Origin: Phormidium sp. FACHB-1136
GTDB taxonomy: Bacteria; Cyanobacteriota; Cyanobacteriia; Phormidesmidales; Phormidesmidaceae
Assembly (NCBI RefSeq): GCF_014697375.1
Contig: NZ_JACJRS010000018.1
Coordinates: forward strand, 1 to 64,000
Reading direction: 5' to 3'
Length of the DNA stretch: 64,000 bases
Part shown: positions 16,148 through 24,338 of the stretch, one piece after another
How positions within the stretch are numbered: position 1 is the stretch's first letter
Layout: each line of letters starts with the position of its first letter
Notes under the pieces: model-generated
What the model saw: only the letters and a program-made list of their open reading frames with translations
Told to the model about the DNA's origin: nothing
Database searches by the model: none
Program-made: the position numbers and the translations under genes

Positions 16148-18064
16148 CTATCCTCGGCTGGCCACAGAATCGCGCTGGCTGAGGATGGCCTGGTGGGCCT
16201 TTTCCCAGTGTTGGGCGGTGATGCGGATTTGGCTGGGGTCGGTCATCGCCTGGGCGCGGTATTCGCGGACGGCCTCTAGGGCGGCTTGGTTGCTCAGCAG
16301 GGCCAGGTCTGCGCCGTTCCATCCGTCGGTGAGGATGGCCCAGTGGGGGAGGTCTACCTCATCTAGGGGGCGGTTCTGGTTGTGGACTTCCAGAATCGCC
16401 AAGCGTCCAGCGGCATCGGGCAGGCTAATTTCAAGCTGGAGGTCAATGCGTCCGGCCCGGAGGATGGCAGGGTCGAGGGCGTTGGGGCGGTTGGTGGCCC
16501 CAATCATCAGCACGTTGCGGCAGTCTTGCAGGCCGTCCAGTTCCGTCAGCAGTTGGCCCACCACGCGATCACTAACGCCGGAATCGCCCATGTATTGGCC
16601 ACGGGCGGGAACGAGGGTGTCAATTTCGTCGATGAACACGACGCAGGGGGCGGCTTGACGGGCCTTGGCAAAGAGTTCCCGTACGGCTTGTTCGGCGGCC
16701 CCTACCCAGCGACTCAGCAGTTCTGGGCCATTGACGGCGATGAAGTTAGCCCTGGCTTGGGCGGCCACGGCCTTGGCCAAGAGGGTTTTGCCCGTTCCCG
16801 GTGGCCCCCACAGCAGTAGCCCTCGCGGAGCCTTGGCCCCCGTTTGTTCGTAGAGTTCGGGATAGAGCAGCGCCCCTTCCACCGATTCTTGCAGGGTTTG
16901 CTTCACCGCTTCCAGTCCGCCAATATCGTCCCAGGCAATGGCCGGAGACTCCACCTCCACCGACCGCAGCACCGAGGGCTTGATGTCCTTAAGGGCCTGG
17001 GCAAAGTCCTCCGGCAGCAGGGTCATGGTATCGGGCATGGGGGCATTGAGGTTAGGCACCTGGCGACGCAGGGCAAGGTAGGCCGCTTTTTGACACAGCG
17101 CTTTGAGATCGGCCCCCACCAGCCCCACCGCTTGGTCGGCAATGGCGGCGAGATCCACCCCATCCAAGGGCATCTCACGGGTTTGAATCCGCAGAATTTC
17201 CAAACGACCCTGACGGTCGGGCACTCGGAACTGTACCTCGCGGTCAAAGCGTCCGGGGCGGCGCAGGGCGGGGTCGAGGTGGTCGGGCCGATTGGTGGCC
17301 GCCAGCACTAGCACCCCCTGGGTTTGGGCAAAGCCGTCCATCAGTCCCAGTAACGTGGCCACCAGGCGCTTTTCCACCTCCCCTTCCACCTTGCTGCGGT
17401 CGGGGGCAAGGCTGTCGATTTCGTCGATAAAGATCAAACAGGGAGCGGCCTTTTTCGCCTTTTCAAAGATGCTCCGTAGACGCTGCTCGGCCTCGCCATA
17501 GTATTTGCCCATCACCTCCGGCCCCACAATGGCGATGTAGTTCACCCCCAAATCCTCAGCGAGGGATCGGGCGGTGAGGGTTTTTCCAGTGCCGGGGGGG
17601 CCAACCATCAGCACGCCACGGGTGGGTTCTAGGCCCAGTTTGGCCAGCACATCGGGCCGCTTGAGGGGAATTTCCACCAGTTCCCGCAGTTCTTGCAGGG
17701 TATCGGCCAAACCACCGACGGATTGCAGAGTGGGGCGTTCTGGTGACCGATTCGGGGTTGGCGAATCGGCAGGTGGGGGAGCAGAAGACGGTGCAGAAGC
17801 CGTAGCCGCTGGATCCGCTGGGGCTGGGTTGCGACTAGGCGGCGGCGTGATAATCACGTCATCCACAGGGTCGGAACTGACACCCGCCCCCGAACGCCCC
17901 ATGCGACTGACGCCGATATCAGGAATGTTGCCCTGGCGGGGAATGCTGCTGAGGCCACGGGCATTGATCTGCACATTGGTCTTCAGTTCACCACTTTCGG
18001 CCTTTTCCTCTAGGGTTTTGGCCAGTTCAAGCAGTTGTTCAAAGCCTTTAAAGAGGTCACTCAT
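16148..18064 (-). CDS. tandem AAA ATPase, CDC48/p97-like
   Basis: A 638-residue protein with two complete AAA modules. Module 1 has Walker A GPPGTGKT at residues 155-162, Walker B CLIFIDEIDSLAPDRSKVEG and the second region of homology VLAATNRPDHLDPALRRPGR. Module 2 has LLWGPPGTGKTLLAKAVAAQ near residue 430, CVVFIDEIDTLVPARGQYMG and MIGATNRPNALDPAILRAGR. Instead of the CDC48 N domain it begins with an amphipathic helix (SDLFKGFEQLLELAKTLEEK), followed by a proline-rich linker of about 60 residues. It is probably a hexameric protein unfoldase. The start at 18064 is chosen because upstream residues look like leader noise. No adaptor or protease gene is adjacent. Confidence 0.9.
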   Translation of the reverse strand: MSDLFKGFEQLLELAKTLEEKAESGELKTNVQINARGLSSIPRQGNIPDIGVSRMGRSGAGVSSDPVDDVIITPPPSRNPAPADPAATASAPSSAPPPADSPTPNRSPERPTLQSVGGLADTLQELRELVEIPLKRPDVLAKLGLEPTRGVLMVGPPGTGKTLTARSLAEDLGVNYIAIVGPEVMGKYYGEAEQRLRSIFEKAKKAAPCLIFIDEIDSLAPDRSKVEGEVEKRLVATLLGLMDGFAQTQGVLVLAATNRPDHLDPALRRPGRFDREVQFRVPDRQGRLEILRIQTREMPLDGVDLAAIADQAVGLVGADLKALCQKAAYLALRRQVPNLNAPMPDTMTLLPEDFAQALKDIKPSVLRSVEVESPAIAWDDIGGLEAVKQTLQESVEGALLYPELYEQTGAKAPRGLLLWGPPGTGKTLLAKAVAAQARANFIAVNGPELLSRWVGAAEQAVRELFAKARQAAPCVVFIDEIDTLVPARGQYMGDSGVSDRVVGQLLTELDGLQDCRNVLMIGATNRPNALDPAILRAGRIDLQLEISLPDAAGRLAILEVHNQNRPLDEVDLPHWAILTDGWNGADLALLSNQAALEAVREYRAQAMTDPSQIRITAQHWEKAHQAILSQRDSVASRG

Positions 18065-18193
18065 AGGGCATTCCCAGGCAAACGGCAGCAATGGCGGGCC
18101 AACAGCCCCCACAACTTAGGGTTCACTGCCCCCGCCCCCTAACCTCCAGGGTAGCCACAAAACTTTAAATTGCGCGAAATTGCGCGGTTCTCG

Positions 18194-19651
18194 TCAACCG
18201 TCCTCGTCTTGTTGGTTCTGCTCTTTCTCCTGCTGTCGTTGGCGGAGAGCTTGGGCCTTGAGGGCGAGGTCTTGGAAAAAGTCGGTTTCCACAATTTCCT
18301 TCACTTGGCGCTGGCGTTTGGATTCATCAATCTCGATCTGAAACGCCTGGATTTGCTGCTTCAGCCGTTGCTCTCGTTGGTAGACCTGATGGGCCATTTG
18401 GCGGAAGATACGGGCAAGGCGACCGATTTCATCCTGGCGGGTAGTGATGGCGGCGAGGGGATCGAGGTCTTGATCGAGGTCAAAGGTTTCATCCTCGATT
18501 TTAGTAGCGGCTTTGGCGATGTTTAGGACGGGTTGGGCAATGAGGCGGTTAGCCAGCCCAATGGCGATGGCGGCGGTGCAGATCGTGAAAAAGACAATCA
18601 CGACAAGTAACAACTGCTGGTTGCGGCGAATGCCCGCCATGTAGTCTGCTTCGGGAATAATCGTGCCGACGGTCCAGTCGAGGTAGTCGAGGCGGGTGAG
18701 GGAGATGTAGTAGTGGTCGCCGCTCTGGCTGTCGGTGTAGCGCAGCAGGTCGTCGAGGGCGGGGGAAGCTTGGATGGCCCGACTGGCCCGTTGCAGTAGG
18801 GGATCCTGCACGGCGTCAAACCGCTGAAGTTGGGGCGATCCGTCCACCGAGACCTGGGTGGGCATGGCCTCCTGCACCACGGTGGAGGCAATCAGATCGC
18901 GCTGATCGTTAATGATGAAGGCGGCACCGGGGCGGTCTTGTTGGAGCGATTCTAGGTAGTCCGAGAGCTGGGTTAGCTCAATGCCAATGCCAATCACGCC
19001 CATAATCTCGCCATCCCTAGACAGGGTGACCGTGACATCCATGCCGGGGACTTGGTTCGAGCGATACACATAGACGGTTTCGGCGGGTTGCCCTGGGGTC
19101 TTTATCGCCGCTTGGTACCATGGCCGTTCTGGGGCGTAGAAGGGGGGATCCATGCTTTTGGTCTCGCGGCGGATTTCCTGGGGTAGAGTGCCGCTGTTGT
19201 CGAAGGTGTAGATGGTGGTAGTGGTGGTTTGGCGGTCGGCATCCCAGATGCGGTGGTGGAAATAAAGGCGTTGGTCGGGGCCACGCTGAGCACCCAGGAA
19301 GTCGCCCCCCGCATCACCGTACTGTACCCAGGTGAAGTTAGGATAGGCCCGCAACACCCCAAGCATAAAGTCACGGGTGGCGTCTAGGTCGGTCAGGTCG
19401 ATGAGATCTTGGCCAAAGCTGCTGCTGAGCACCTGCTGGGCAGACTGGGCATTAGTAAACAGGCGCTCGACTTCCTTGGAGGTGCCCACCATCATTTCTT
19501 GGTTCACCTGGGCCACGATGGTATCGATGTTGCGGCGGGCGGTGATGGCCCAGGGCAGATAAACAATGGCGGCGGTGGCGCTAACGGTGAGAAAGACGGA
19601 TCCAACTAGGGTGGCTTTTAGACCAAGGGGACGGCGCAATCTGGAGGTCAT
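18194..19651 (-). CDS. Cache-HAMP transmembrane receptor without output domain
   Basis: A 485-residue membrane receptor. Helix 1 is near residues 13-33 (LVGSVFLTVSATAAIVYLPW). A double-Cache ligand domain follows, with FTWVQYGDAGGDFLGAQRGP, PPFYAPERPWYQAAIK and VTVTLSRDGEIMGVIGIGIE near residues 208-227. Helix 2 is LLLVVIVFFTICTAAIAIGL, then a HAMP segment with NIAKAATKIEDETFDLDQDL and ITTRQDEIGRLARIFRQMA. The C-terminus is a coiled coil of about 70 residues with no kinase, cyclase or methyl-accepting domain. It is the last gene of the racemase/binding-protein/symporter unit, 63 bases after the symporter, so amino acids are a reasonable guess for the ligand. Signal output must go through a separate partner. 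Confidence 0.85.
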   Translation of the reverse strand: MTSRLRRPLGLKATLVGSVFLTVSATAAIVYLPWAITARRNIDTIVAQVNQEMMVGTSKEVERLFTNAQSAQQVLSSSFGQDLIDLTDLDATRDFMLGVLRAYPNFTWVQYGDAGGDFLGAQRGPDQRLYFHHRIWDADRQTTTTTIYTFDNSGTLPQEIRRETKSMDPPFYAPERPWYQAAIKTPGQPAETVYVYRSNQVPGMDVTVTLSRDGEIMGVIGIGIELTQLSDYLESLQQDRPGAAFIINDQRDLIASTVVQEAMPTQVSVDGSPQLQRFDAVQDPLLQRASRAIQASPALDDLLRYTDSQSGDHYYISLTRLDYLDWTVGTIIPEADYMAGIRRNQQLLLVVIVFFTICTAAIAIGLANRLIAQPVLNIAKAATKIEDETFDLDQDLDPLAAITTRQDEIGRLARIFRQMAHQVYQREQRLKQQIQAFQIEIDESKRQRQVKEIVETDFFQDLALKAQALRQRQQEKEQNQQDEDG

Positions 19652-19714
19652 GATCGAGGGAGTAGATGTCCGGCGATAGAGAGGCGGGCGAGGGCTGAAT
19701 CTGGGTTTCTGGGT

Positions 19715-21040
19715 CTATTGGGGGGCGATGATGGGGTCGGCCTGAGGTTGGACGATGGTTTGGGGGGCGGCAATGGCAGCGGTGGTCGCCATCCCCGTAT
19801 GGACAATTCCCAAGGTACGCAGGGGATCCATCAGGGGGTCGATGGCAATGAAGAGCACCAGCACCGCTTCGAGGGGAAGACGCAGGGGATCCAGCACCAG
19901 ACCCAGCATAGTCAGGGTCAAAATTCCGGTGACGCCGGAGGTGGCCATGCCCGCCAAAATCGCCCCAACGAGAATCGTCAGCAGGGTGCTGAGGCCCATC
20001 TCCTTTTGGTAGAGCTGGACAACAAACAAGGCCGCTGCCCCGAAGTATGCCACAGAACCAAACCGACACAGGGTAATGGTGAGGGGGGTCACTAAATCCG
20101 TGGTTTGGCGGTCAAAGCCCAGATCCTCGCTGAGGCTGCTGATGGCAGCGGGCAGACAGGCCAAACTGCTGGAGGTGGCCAGGGCCAGAATAGTGGGATC
20201 CTTGATGGCAGTTAGCACCTGACCAAAGGATCGGCCAGATCGCTGCCAGATGACCAGGGTGCCCAAAAGATAGATCACCAGGGAAATCCCCAGCATCACC
20301 ACCACAAAGTCCACCATCGACACCAACACCTCAACCCCAATTTCCGAGAGTTGGTAGGCCAGCAGACTAAAGAGACCAATGGGCAGTAGATAGGTCAGCC
20401 AGTGGATCACCTGGTTAAAGCTGCGATAAACACTGTCCAGAATATCAAACAGGGCGTTGGTGCTTTGGGTACGAATCAGGCCGAGGGAAACGCCAAAGAT
20501 AATCGCAAACAGCAAAACCTGGAGGGTCTGGCCTTCGCTGAGGGCCGAGAAAATGTTCTCCGGCACAATGTCCACCACTAATTCGCCGATGGCGTTGCCC
20601 TCTTCCACCTCAAGGGGGCCATTGAGGGCAATTTCTAGGTCAATGCCCGACTGATTAATCAACACCCCTAGGCTTTCTAGGGTGCTGGCTGTGAGGTTGC
20701 GGCCTGGGCCAGCCACCGCCGCAATGGAGGTAGCAATGCCACTGACAATCAGCAGCGCCAGGGGAAAAATCAGCACAATCCGCCGGACATACCGTCGGGC
20801 ATCGTGGCTGCGCATCAGCCGACCAATACTGTTAGAAATAGCCGACAGCAAAATTGGCAGCACACACATCTTCAGCAAACCCAGATAGAGGCTACCGAGG
20901 GGCTGGAGTTGTTGGGCCACCCCAGGGTGAACGCTGCCAATGTAGGCTCCTAGCAAAACGCTCACGACAATAGCCCAAGGGCTACGCAGCCACTTGATAG
21001 AGATCCGAGGAAACGACTTAGAGTTCAGCAAGGTGGTCAT
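19715..21040 (-). CDS. dicarboxylate/amino acid:cation symporter (DAACS family)
   Basis: A 441-residue secondary transporter of the glutamate/aspartate:Na+/H+ symporter family. Conserved parts are the N-terminal helix WAIVVSVLLGAYIGSVHPG, the segment VDIVPENIFSALSEGQTLQV with LLFAIIFGVSLGL, the serine-rich hairpin ILALATSSSLACLPAAISSL, and the later GMATSGVTGILTLTMLGLVL and AIDPLMDPLRTLGIVHTGMA hairpins. The usual substrate-site NMDGT appears altered (TPLTITLCRFGSVAYFGAAA), so its specificity may differ from classic GltP. It lies 62 bases downstream of a periplasmic binding protein, which is unusual because this family normally works without one. Confidence 0.92.
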   Translation of the reverse strand: MTTLLNSKSFPRISIKWLRSPWAIVVSVLLGAYIGSVHPGVAQQLQPLGSLYLGLLKMCVLPILLSAISNSIGRLMRSHDARRYVRRIVLIFPLALLIVSGIATSIAAVAGPGRNLTASTLESLGVLINQSGIDLEIALNGPLEVEEGNAIGELVVDIVPENIFSALSEGQTLQVLLFAIIFGVSLGLIRTQSTNALFDILDSVYRSFNQVIHWLTYLLPIGLFSLLAYQLSEIGVEVLVSMVDFVVVMLGISLVIYLLGTLVIWQRSGRSFGQVLTAIKDPTILALATSSSLACLPAAISSLSEDLGFDRQTTDLVTPLTITLCRFGSVAYFGAAALFVVQLYQKEMGLSTLLTILVGAILAGMATSGVTGILTLTMLGLVLDPLRLPLEAVLVLFIAIDPLMDPLRTLGIVHTGMATTAAIAAPQTIVQPQADPIIAPQ

Positions 21041-21102
21041 GGGGTTGCAACAACGAGGTCAGAAATCGTGGCCAATCAGCGGCGGCGGGCTCGGATCAGG
21101 CG

Positions 21103-22152
21103 TTAGGAGCCCTCTGGTTCCGACCAGTAGTCGGCGTAGTCGTCTAGCACCGTGTCCACGGTGTAGGTTTGCCCTTGGGTTTCAAGGTAAAGATCCACCC
21201 AGGACAGCAGATGGGTACTATCCCAGGGCAGTACCATGGCCAAGTGGTCTTGGGCATCGGTGAGGGCCACGGTTTGCAGGTTCAAGGAGGCATCGGGCTG
21301 CACCCGCATCACCTTTTTGACTTCGAGTTCATCGCGATAGGCGGCGAGGAGGTCTCCCCGATTCACCGCCTGCACAGCCTCTTCCCAGGTGGGCATTTCG
21401 ACCACGGTAGCCTGGGGAAATTTTTGGCGCAAAAAGCCCACGTAGGAGGAATTTTGAATCACACCCACTGGCCCCGCCAGGGCACGAATGGCCTCGGTTG
21501 TGCGGCGGTTTTGGCTCTGTTGGGCTAGTTGCAGGCGGTTGACCAGCAGCCCTTGGCGCATACTCAGGTAGGGCCGCGAAAACCTCACCCGCTGACCCCG
21601 GTTCAGGGTGCGGCTAATTTTTGAAATGGCCAGATCCGCCTCCAGCCGATAGACCTGATCCACCACTTGATCAAAGGTTTGGGCCGAGCGGTTTAGCTCC
21701 AGATCCACCTCCAACTGCTGGGCCAGAGCCTTGGCCAGTCCAATGTCGAGGCCCCCCAGACTCCCATCGGCCAAGGTCATAAAGAAGGGGGGATTATCCA
21801 CCCCCAGCACCGCGACCACTAGCTTGCCCCGGTCGCGAATCCGTTGAACATCGGGGGGCGGATTGTTGCAATCCAGGTCGGTTATCGGGATAGGGCGAGA
21901 CTGCCCCGTGGTTCGGGCGGTCGAACCAGCGGTTGAACTGGCGACGGATCGGCCAGGGGTGGCGCGGTCGATGGCTTGGCACTGACTATCCGTAGTGGCG
22001 GCGGTGGTAGAGCGCAGGGCGGCCACCCCATGGGATCCATTGCCCCCGGCCCAGGCTGGGGTAGGCACCAGGGTGAGAAGGATCGTCAGCCATAGCCCCA
22101 GAATTAGGCCAAGGCTTAGGGCGCGGGGGCGGTAAGGCGCAAACTTCAGCAC
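21103..22152 (-). CDS. periplasmic amino-acid-binding protein (SBP family 3)
   Basis: A 349-residue exported solute-binding protein. A signal peptide ends at about residue 35 (LILGLWLTILLTLVPTPAWA). A low-complexity linker of about 65 residues with two cysteines precedes the binding domain, which starts at RIRDRGKLVVAVLGVDNPPF. GSLGGLDIGLAKALAQQLEV, ADLAISKISRTLNRGQRVRF and SRPYLSMRQGLLVN follow the family pattern, with an arginine (ISRTLNR region) and a late aspartate (AAYRDELEVKKVM) placed as in amino-acid-binding members. It lacks an adjacent ABC permease or ATPase. It is encoded 12 bases after the racemase and 62 before the symporter, which suggests it hands ligand to the symporter or senses it. 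Confidence 0.9.
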   Translation of the reverse strand: MLKFAPYRPRALSLGLILGLWLTILLTLVPTPAWAGGNGSHGVAALRSTTAATTDSQCQAIDRATPGRSVASSTAGSTARTTGQSRPIPITDLDCNNPPPDVQRIRDRGKLVVAVLGVDNPPFFMTLADGSLGGLDIGLAKALAQQLEVDLELNRSAQTFDQVVDQVYRLEADLAISKISRTLNRGQRVRFSRPYLSMRQGLLVNRLQLAQQSQNRRTTEAIRALAGPVGVIQNSSYVGFLRQKFPQATVVEMPTWEEAVQAVNRGDLLAAYRDELEVKKVMRVQPDASLNLQTVALTDAQDHLAMVLPWDSTHLLSWVDLYLETQGQTYTVDTVLDDYADYWSEPEGS

Positions 22153-22164
22153 AACAAAATACCT

Positions 22165-22953
22165 CTAGGCTTCCAGCAAAGATGAAACGGTGCGAACACC
22201 AAAGGCCAAATCCAGGGTGGTGTCCGCCACCGCTTCGAGGGGGTCAACCCAGGGCAGGGGCAGAGCATCCAGGGAGCTTAGCCCCACCGAAAGTTCGGTG
22301 CAGCCCGCCACCACCACCTCCGCCCCTTGATTCGCAAGCCACTGGACGGCCTCGACCAAGGTCGCGAGGGCTTGGCTAGACAACCGGGTTCCCGTGGCTT
22401 TGATGCCCCAATCTGGGTGATAAATCGTTTGCATCACCTGTTGTTGAATGGGAGATCCGAGGGCGGGGGAAATTTCTTGGAGCCGCGCTGCCCTCAAACT
22501 AGGGCTAAACAGTCGATGTTGGAGAGTGCCATCGGTCGTCAGCAGCCCAATGCGGTGCACAGTCGGGTAGCGCTGGCGGATGAATTGGCTGGTACAGTTC
22601 ATCAAAGAAATCCAGGGAATATCGATCTGATCCTGAACGCGGTCATAGAAGGCATGGGCCGTATGGCAGGGCACCACCAGAAAATTGGCCCCCCCCTGAG
22701 CTAAAATCCGCCCATAGCTCACCAGCCCAGGTACACAGTCGGGAGCCTTGCCCTGAAGGCTGCGAGTCCGGTCAGGGATATTGCTCGCATTCACAAGGAT
22801 CCAGGTGGGGTGATCCTGATCGCACCGGGCACCCCGCTTGACACTTTGGTTAATCAGACGCTGCTCAAACTGAATATGGGCCAGAGGGCCAAGGCCACCT
22901 AAAATCCCCGGAATAGACTGCTGCCGACGACCAAGGGGAGCAAGGGAAGCCAT
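22165..22953 (-). CDS. aspartate/glutamate racemase family protein
   Basis: A 262-residue cofactor-independent amino-acid racemase. The N-terminal GILGGLGPLAHIQFEQRLI is the family start (GG-x-GP). The two catalytic cysteines are visible in FLVVPCHTAHAFYDRVQ (proton abstraction side) and VVVAGCTELSVGLSSLDALP. SIPGILGG and YPTVHRIGLLTTDGTLQHRL also fit. It would interconvert L- and D-aspartate or a related acidic amino acid in the cytosol. It is the first gene of a four-gene unit with a binding protein, a symporter and a Cache receptor, implying that the transported substrate can be a D- or L-acidic amino acid. Confidence 0.9.
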   Translation of the reverse strand: MASLAPLGRRQQSIPGILGGLGPLAHIQFEQRLINQSVKRGARCDQDHPTWILVNASNIPDRTRSLQGKAPDCVPGLVSYGRILAQGGANFLVVPCHTAHAFYDRVQDQIDIPWISLMNCTSQFIRQRYPTVHRIGLLTTDGTLQHRLFSPSLRAARLQEISPALGSPIQQQVMQTIYHPDWGIKATGTRLSSQALATLVEAVQWLANQGAEVVVAGCTELSVGLSSLDALPLPWVDPLEAVADTTLDLAFGVRTVSSLLEA

Positions 22954-23428
22954 CGCGGTTACCTACAGTTATCACCATGGAAGCAGGCACAATCAGGACG
23001 GTCAGCATCGATACCAAATCCCCGCAAACCGCAGAGCCAATGGCCGTTTGACTGATTTAACCTATTCAAGATTCAGTCCTAGAAACCCTATTCCGGACAC
23101 TTTTGGGGACAAACCCCAAAACCGCCACGCCGAGATTGGTTGCCATGCCGCCTATCGAAGATGCCACGGCTATTGCCAAGCATGATACCTTTCGCCTAGT
23201 GCAGTGTCTAGGCGAGAGAGAACCCATGTAGATCTGAGTATCCAAGGCATCCACAAATGACGGTGATCTGGAATTTGTTTTAATCAGTCTATGAGGGCCA
23301 TGGGTTTGGCATCTTCCTCAGCATGGATGATGCGTTTTTTTGCTTGCTTGGCCTTCCCCTCAGCCAGATCCTTCTCCTAGAGATTCCTCCGACCGGCGTA
23401 CCGTGATGGGGGTGGGGTGAGCGGGGAT
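22954..23428. other. intergenic region, no gene supported
   Basis: The 475 bases upstream of the racemase unit should carry its promoter. A small hairpin TTTTGGGGACAAACCCCAAAA lies at 23101-23121 without a T-run after it on either strand. A 62-codon minus-strand frame (23066-23254) has no start context and odd composition, so it is not annotated. Confidence 0.45.
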
Positions 23429-23686
23429 TTAAGGTCGGGGGCGAGAGGATCGGCTATGTTGCCCGTGGATGCTGACACAGTAGGGCACAACGTAGGTTAA
23501 GGCGGCAGAAAACCAGCGCTGACGGGTCATTTGTCCCTGCCAGAGAGCTACGCCATGGTTAATCGTAAACAGGAGGGTGCCAATCACCAGCGCCACCCGC
23601 AACGCCGTCGGGGCATAGTGGGGATCCCGCAGGCTTTGCCAGTAGGTTTGGGAGGGTTGGGGCTGGGGTAGCATGATCTGGGACAT
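23429..23686 (-). CDS. nrtS: nitrate/nitrite transporter NrtS
   Basis: An 85-residue membrane protein with the compact NrtS pattern: YWQSLRDPHYAPTALRVALV, VIGTLLFTINHGVALWQGQM and TRQRWFSAALTYVVPYCVSI, with HGQHSRSSRP at the tail. Two membrane helices are visible. NrtS proteins take up nitrate and nitrite in some cyanobacteria as homo- or heteromers of such small subunits. The start is the ATG at 23686 or 23674; the longer minus-strand frame overlaps the neighbouring protease gene and is not coding. It is divergent from that gene, with 14 bases between start codons. No other nitrogen gene is adjacent. Confidence 0.85.
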   Translation of the reverse strand: MSQIMLPQPQPSQTYWQSLRDPHYAPTALRVALVIGTLLFTINHGVALWQGQMTRQRWFSAALTYVVPYCVSIHGQHSRSSRPRP

Positions 23687-23700
23687 GGGAGGATTGAGCG

Positions 23701-24282
23701 ATGACACTTCATATTTCTCAACTTCAGTATCAACGAATACAGGAGTTTTTGGAAACCGCCTATCCCCAGGAGGGCTGTGGGGTGCTAGTGGGGAAACGGG
23801 TGTTTGATTCAGTTGAGGCACAGGCTCCGACTGAACGGCCATCTCAATCTCTGCCCCAGGACGCCTATCGTGAAGTGGCGCAGGTGATCCCGGTAGCAAA
23901 TGCCTGGGAACCAGGGCTGTTGGATGAGGAGGGGGGTGAAGAAACCGCCCATGCTAGGAACGATCTCGACCGTGACGACAGGCCCAATCAGACGGTAACC
24001 CACGGAACCCACGACCGCTACTGGATTCACCCCGCCGACCTGTTGCGAATTCAGCAAGAAGCCCGTGGGCAGGGGCTAGACATCATCGGTATAGTCCATT
24101 CCCACCCCGACCATCCAGCGCTGCCCTCGGACTGTGATCGGCGACTGGCTTGGCCTGGGTATTCCTATGTCATCGCGTCAGTCTGCCGAGGTAGCGTGGT
24201 GGATGTGCAAAGCTGGCGACTCAACGACGCCCAGCAATTTGAGCCGGAGAGCATCGGCCTTATCCTGGGCCAAAACCGCTGA
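23701..24282 (+). CDS. M67 family metallopeptidase (JAMM/Mov34)
   Basis: A 193-residue zinc isopeptidase-like protein. The JAMM residues are visible: the glutamate in ETAYPQEGCGVLVGKR, HSHPDHPALPSDCD with both histidines and the aspartate, and the serine in the same motif. Between strands it carries an acidic, poorly conserved loop of about 50 residues (about 60-100) that is longer than in most small bacterial JAMM proteins. Bacterial members often process ubiquitin-like sulfur carriers such as CysO or ThiS; no such carrier is adjacent here. It starts 14 bases from the divergent nrtS start, so the two share a promoter region. Confidence 0.9.
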   Translation: MTLHISQLQYQRIQEFLETAYPQEGCGVLVGKRVFDSVEAQAPTERPSQSLPQDAYREVAQVIPVANAWEPGLLDEEGGEETAHARNDLDRDDRPNQTVTHGTHDRYWIHPADLLRIQQEARGQGLDIIGIVHSHPDHPALPSDCDRRLAWPGYSYVIASVCRGSVVDVQSWRLNDAQQFEPESIGLILGQNR

Positions 24283-24338
24283 GAATGGCTAGCCCACGGT
24301 GGCCCACCCATCACCAAGTCAACGCCCTAGCGACGTCG

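Noticed and set aside
23066-23254. 62-codon minus-strand frame upstream of the racemase unit
   Set aside because: No ribosome-binding site, no recognisable pattern, and position in a promoter-like gap.
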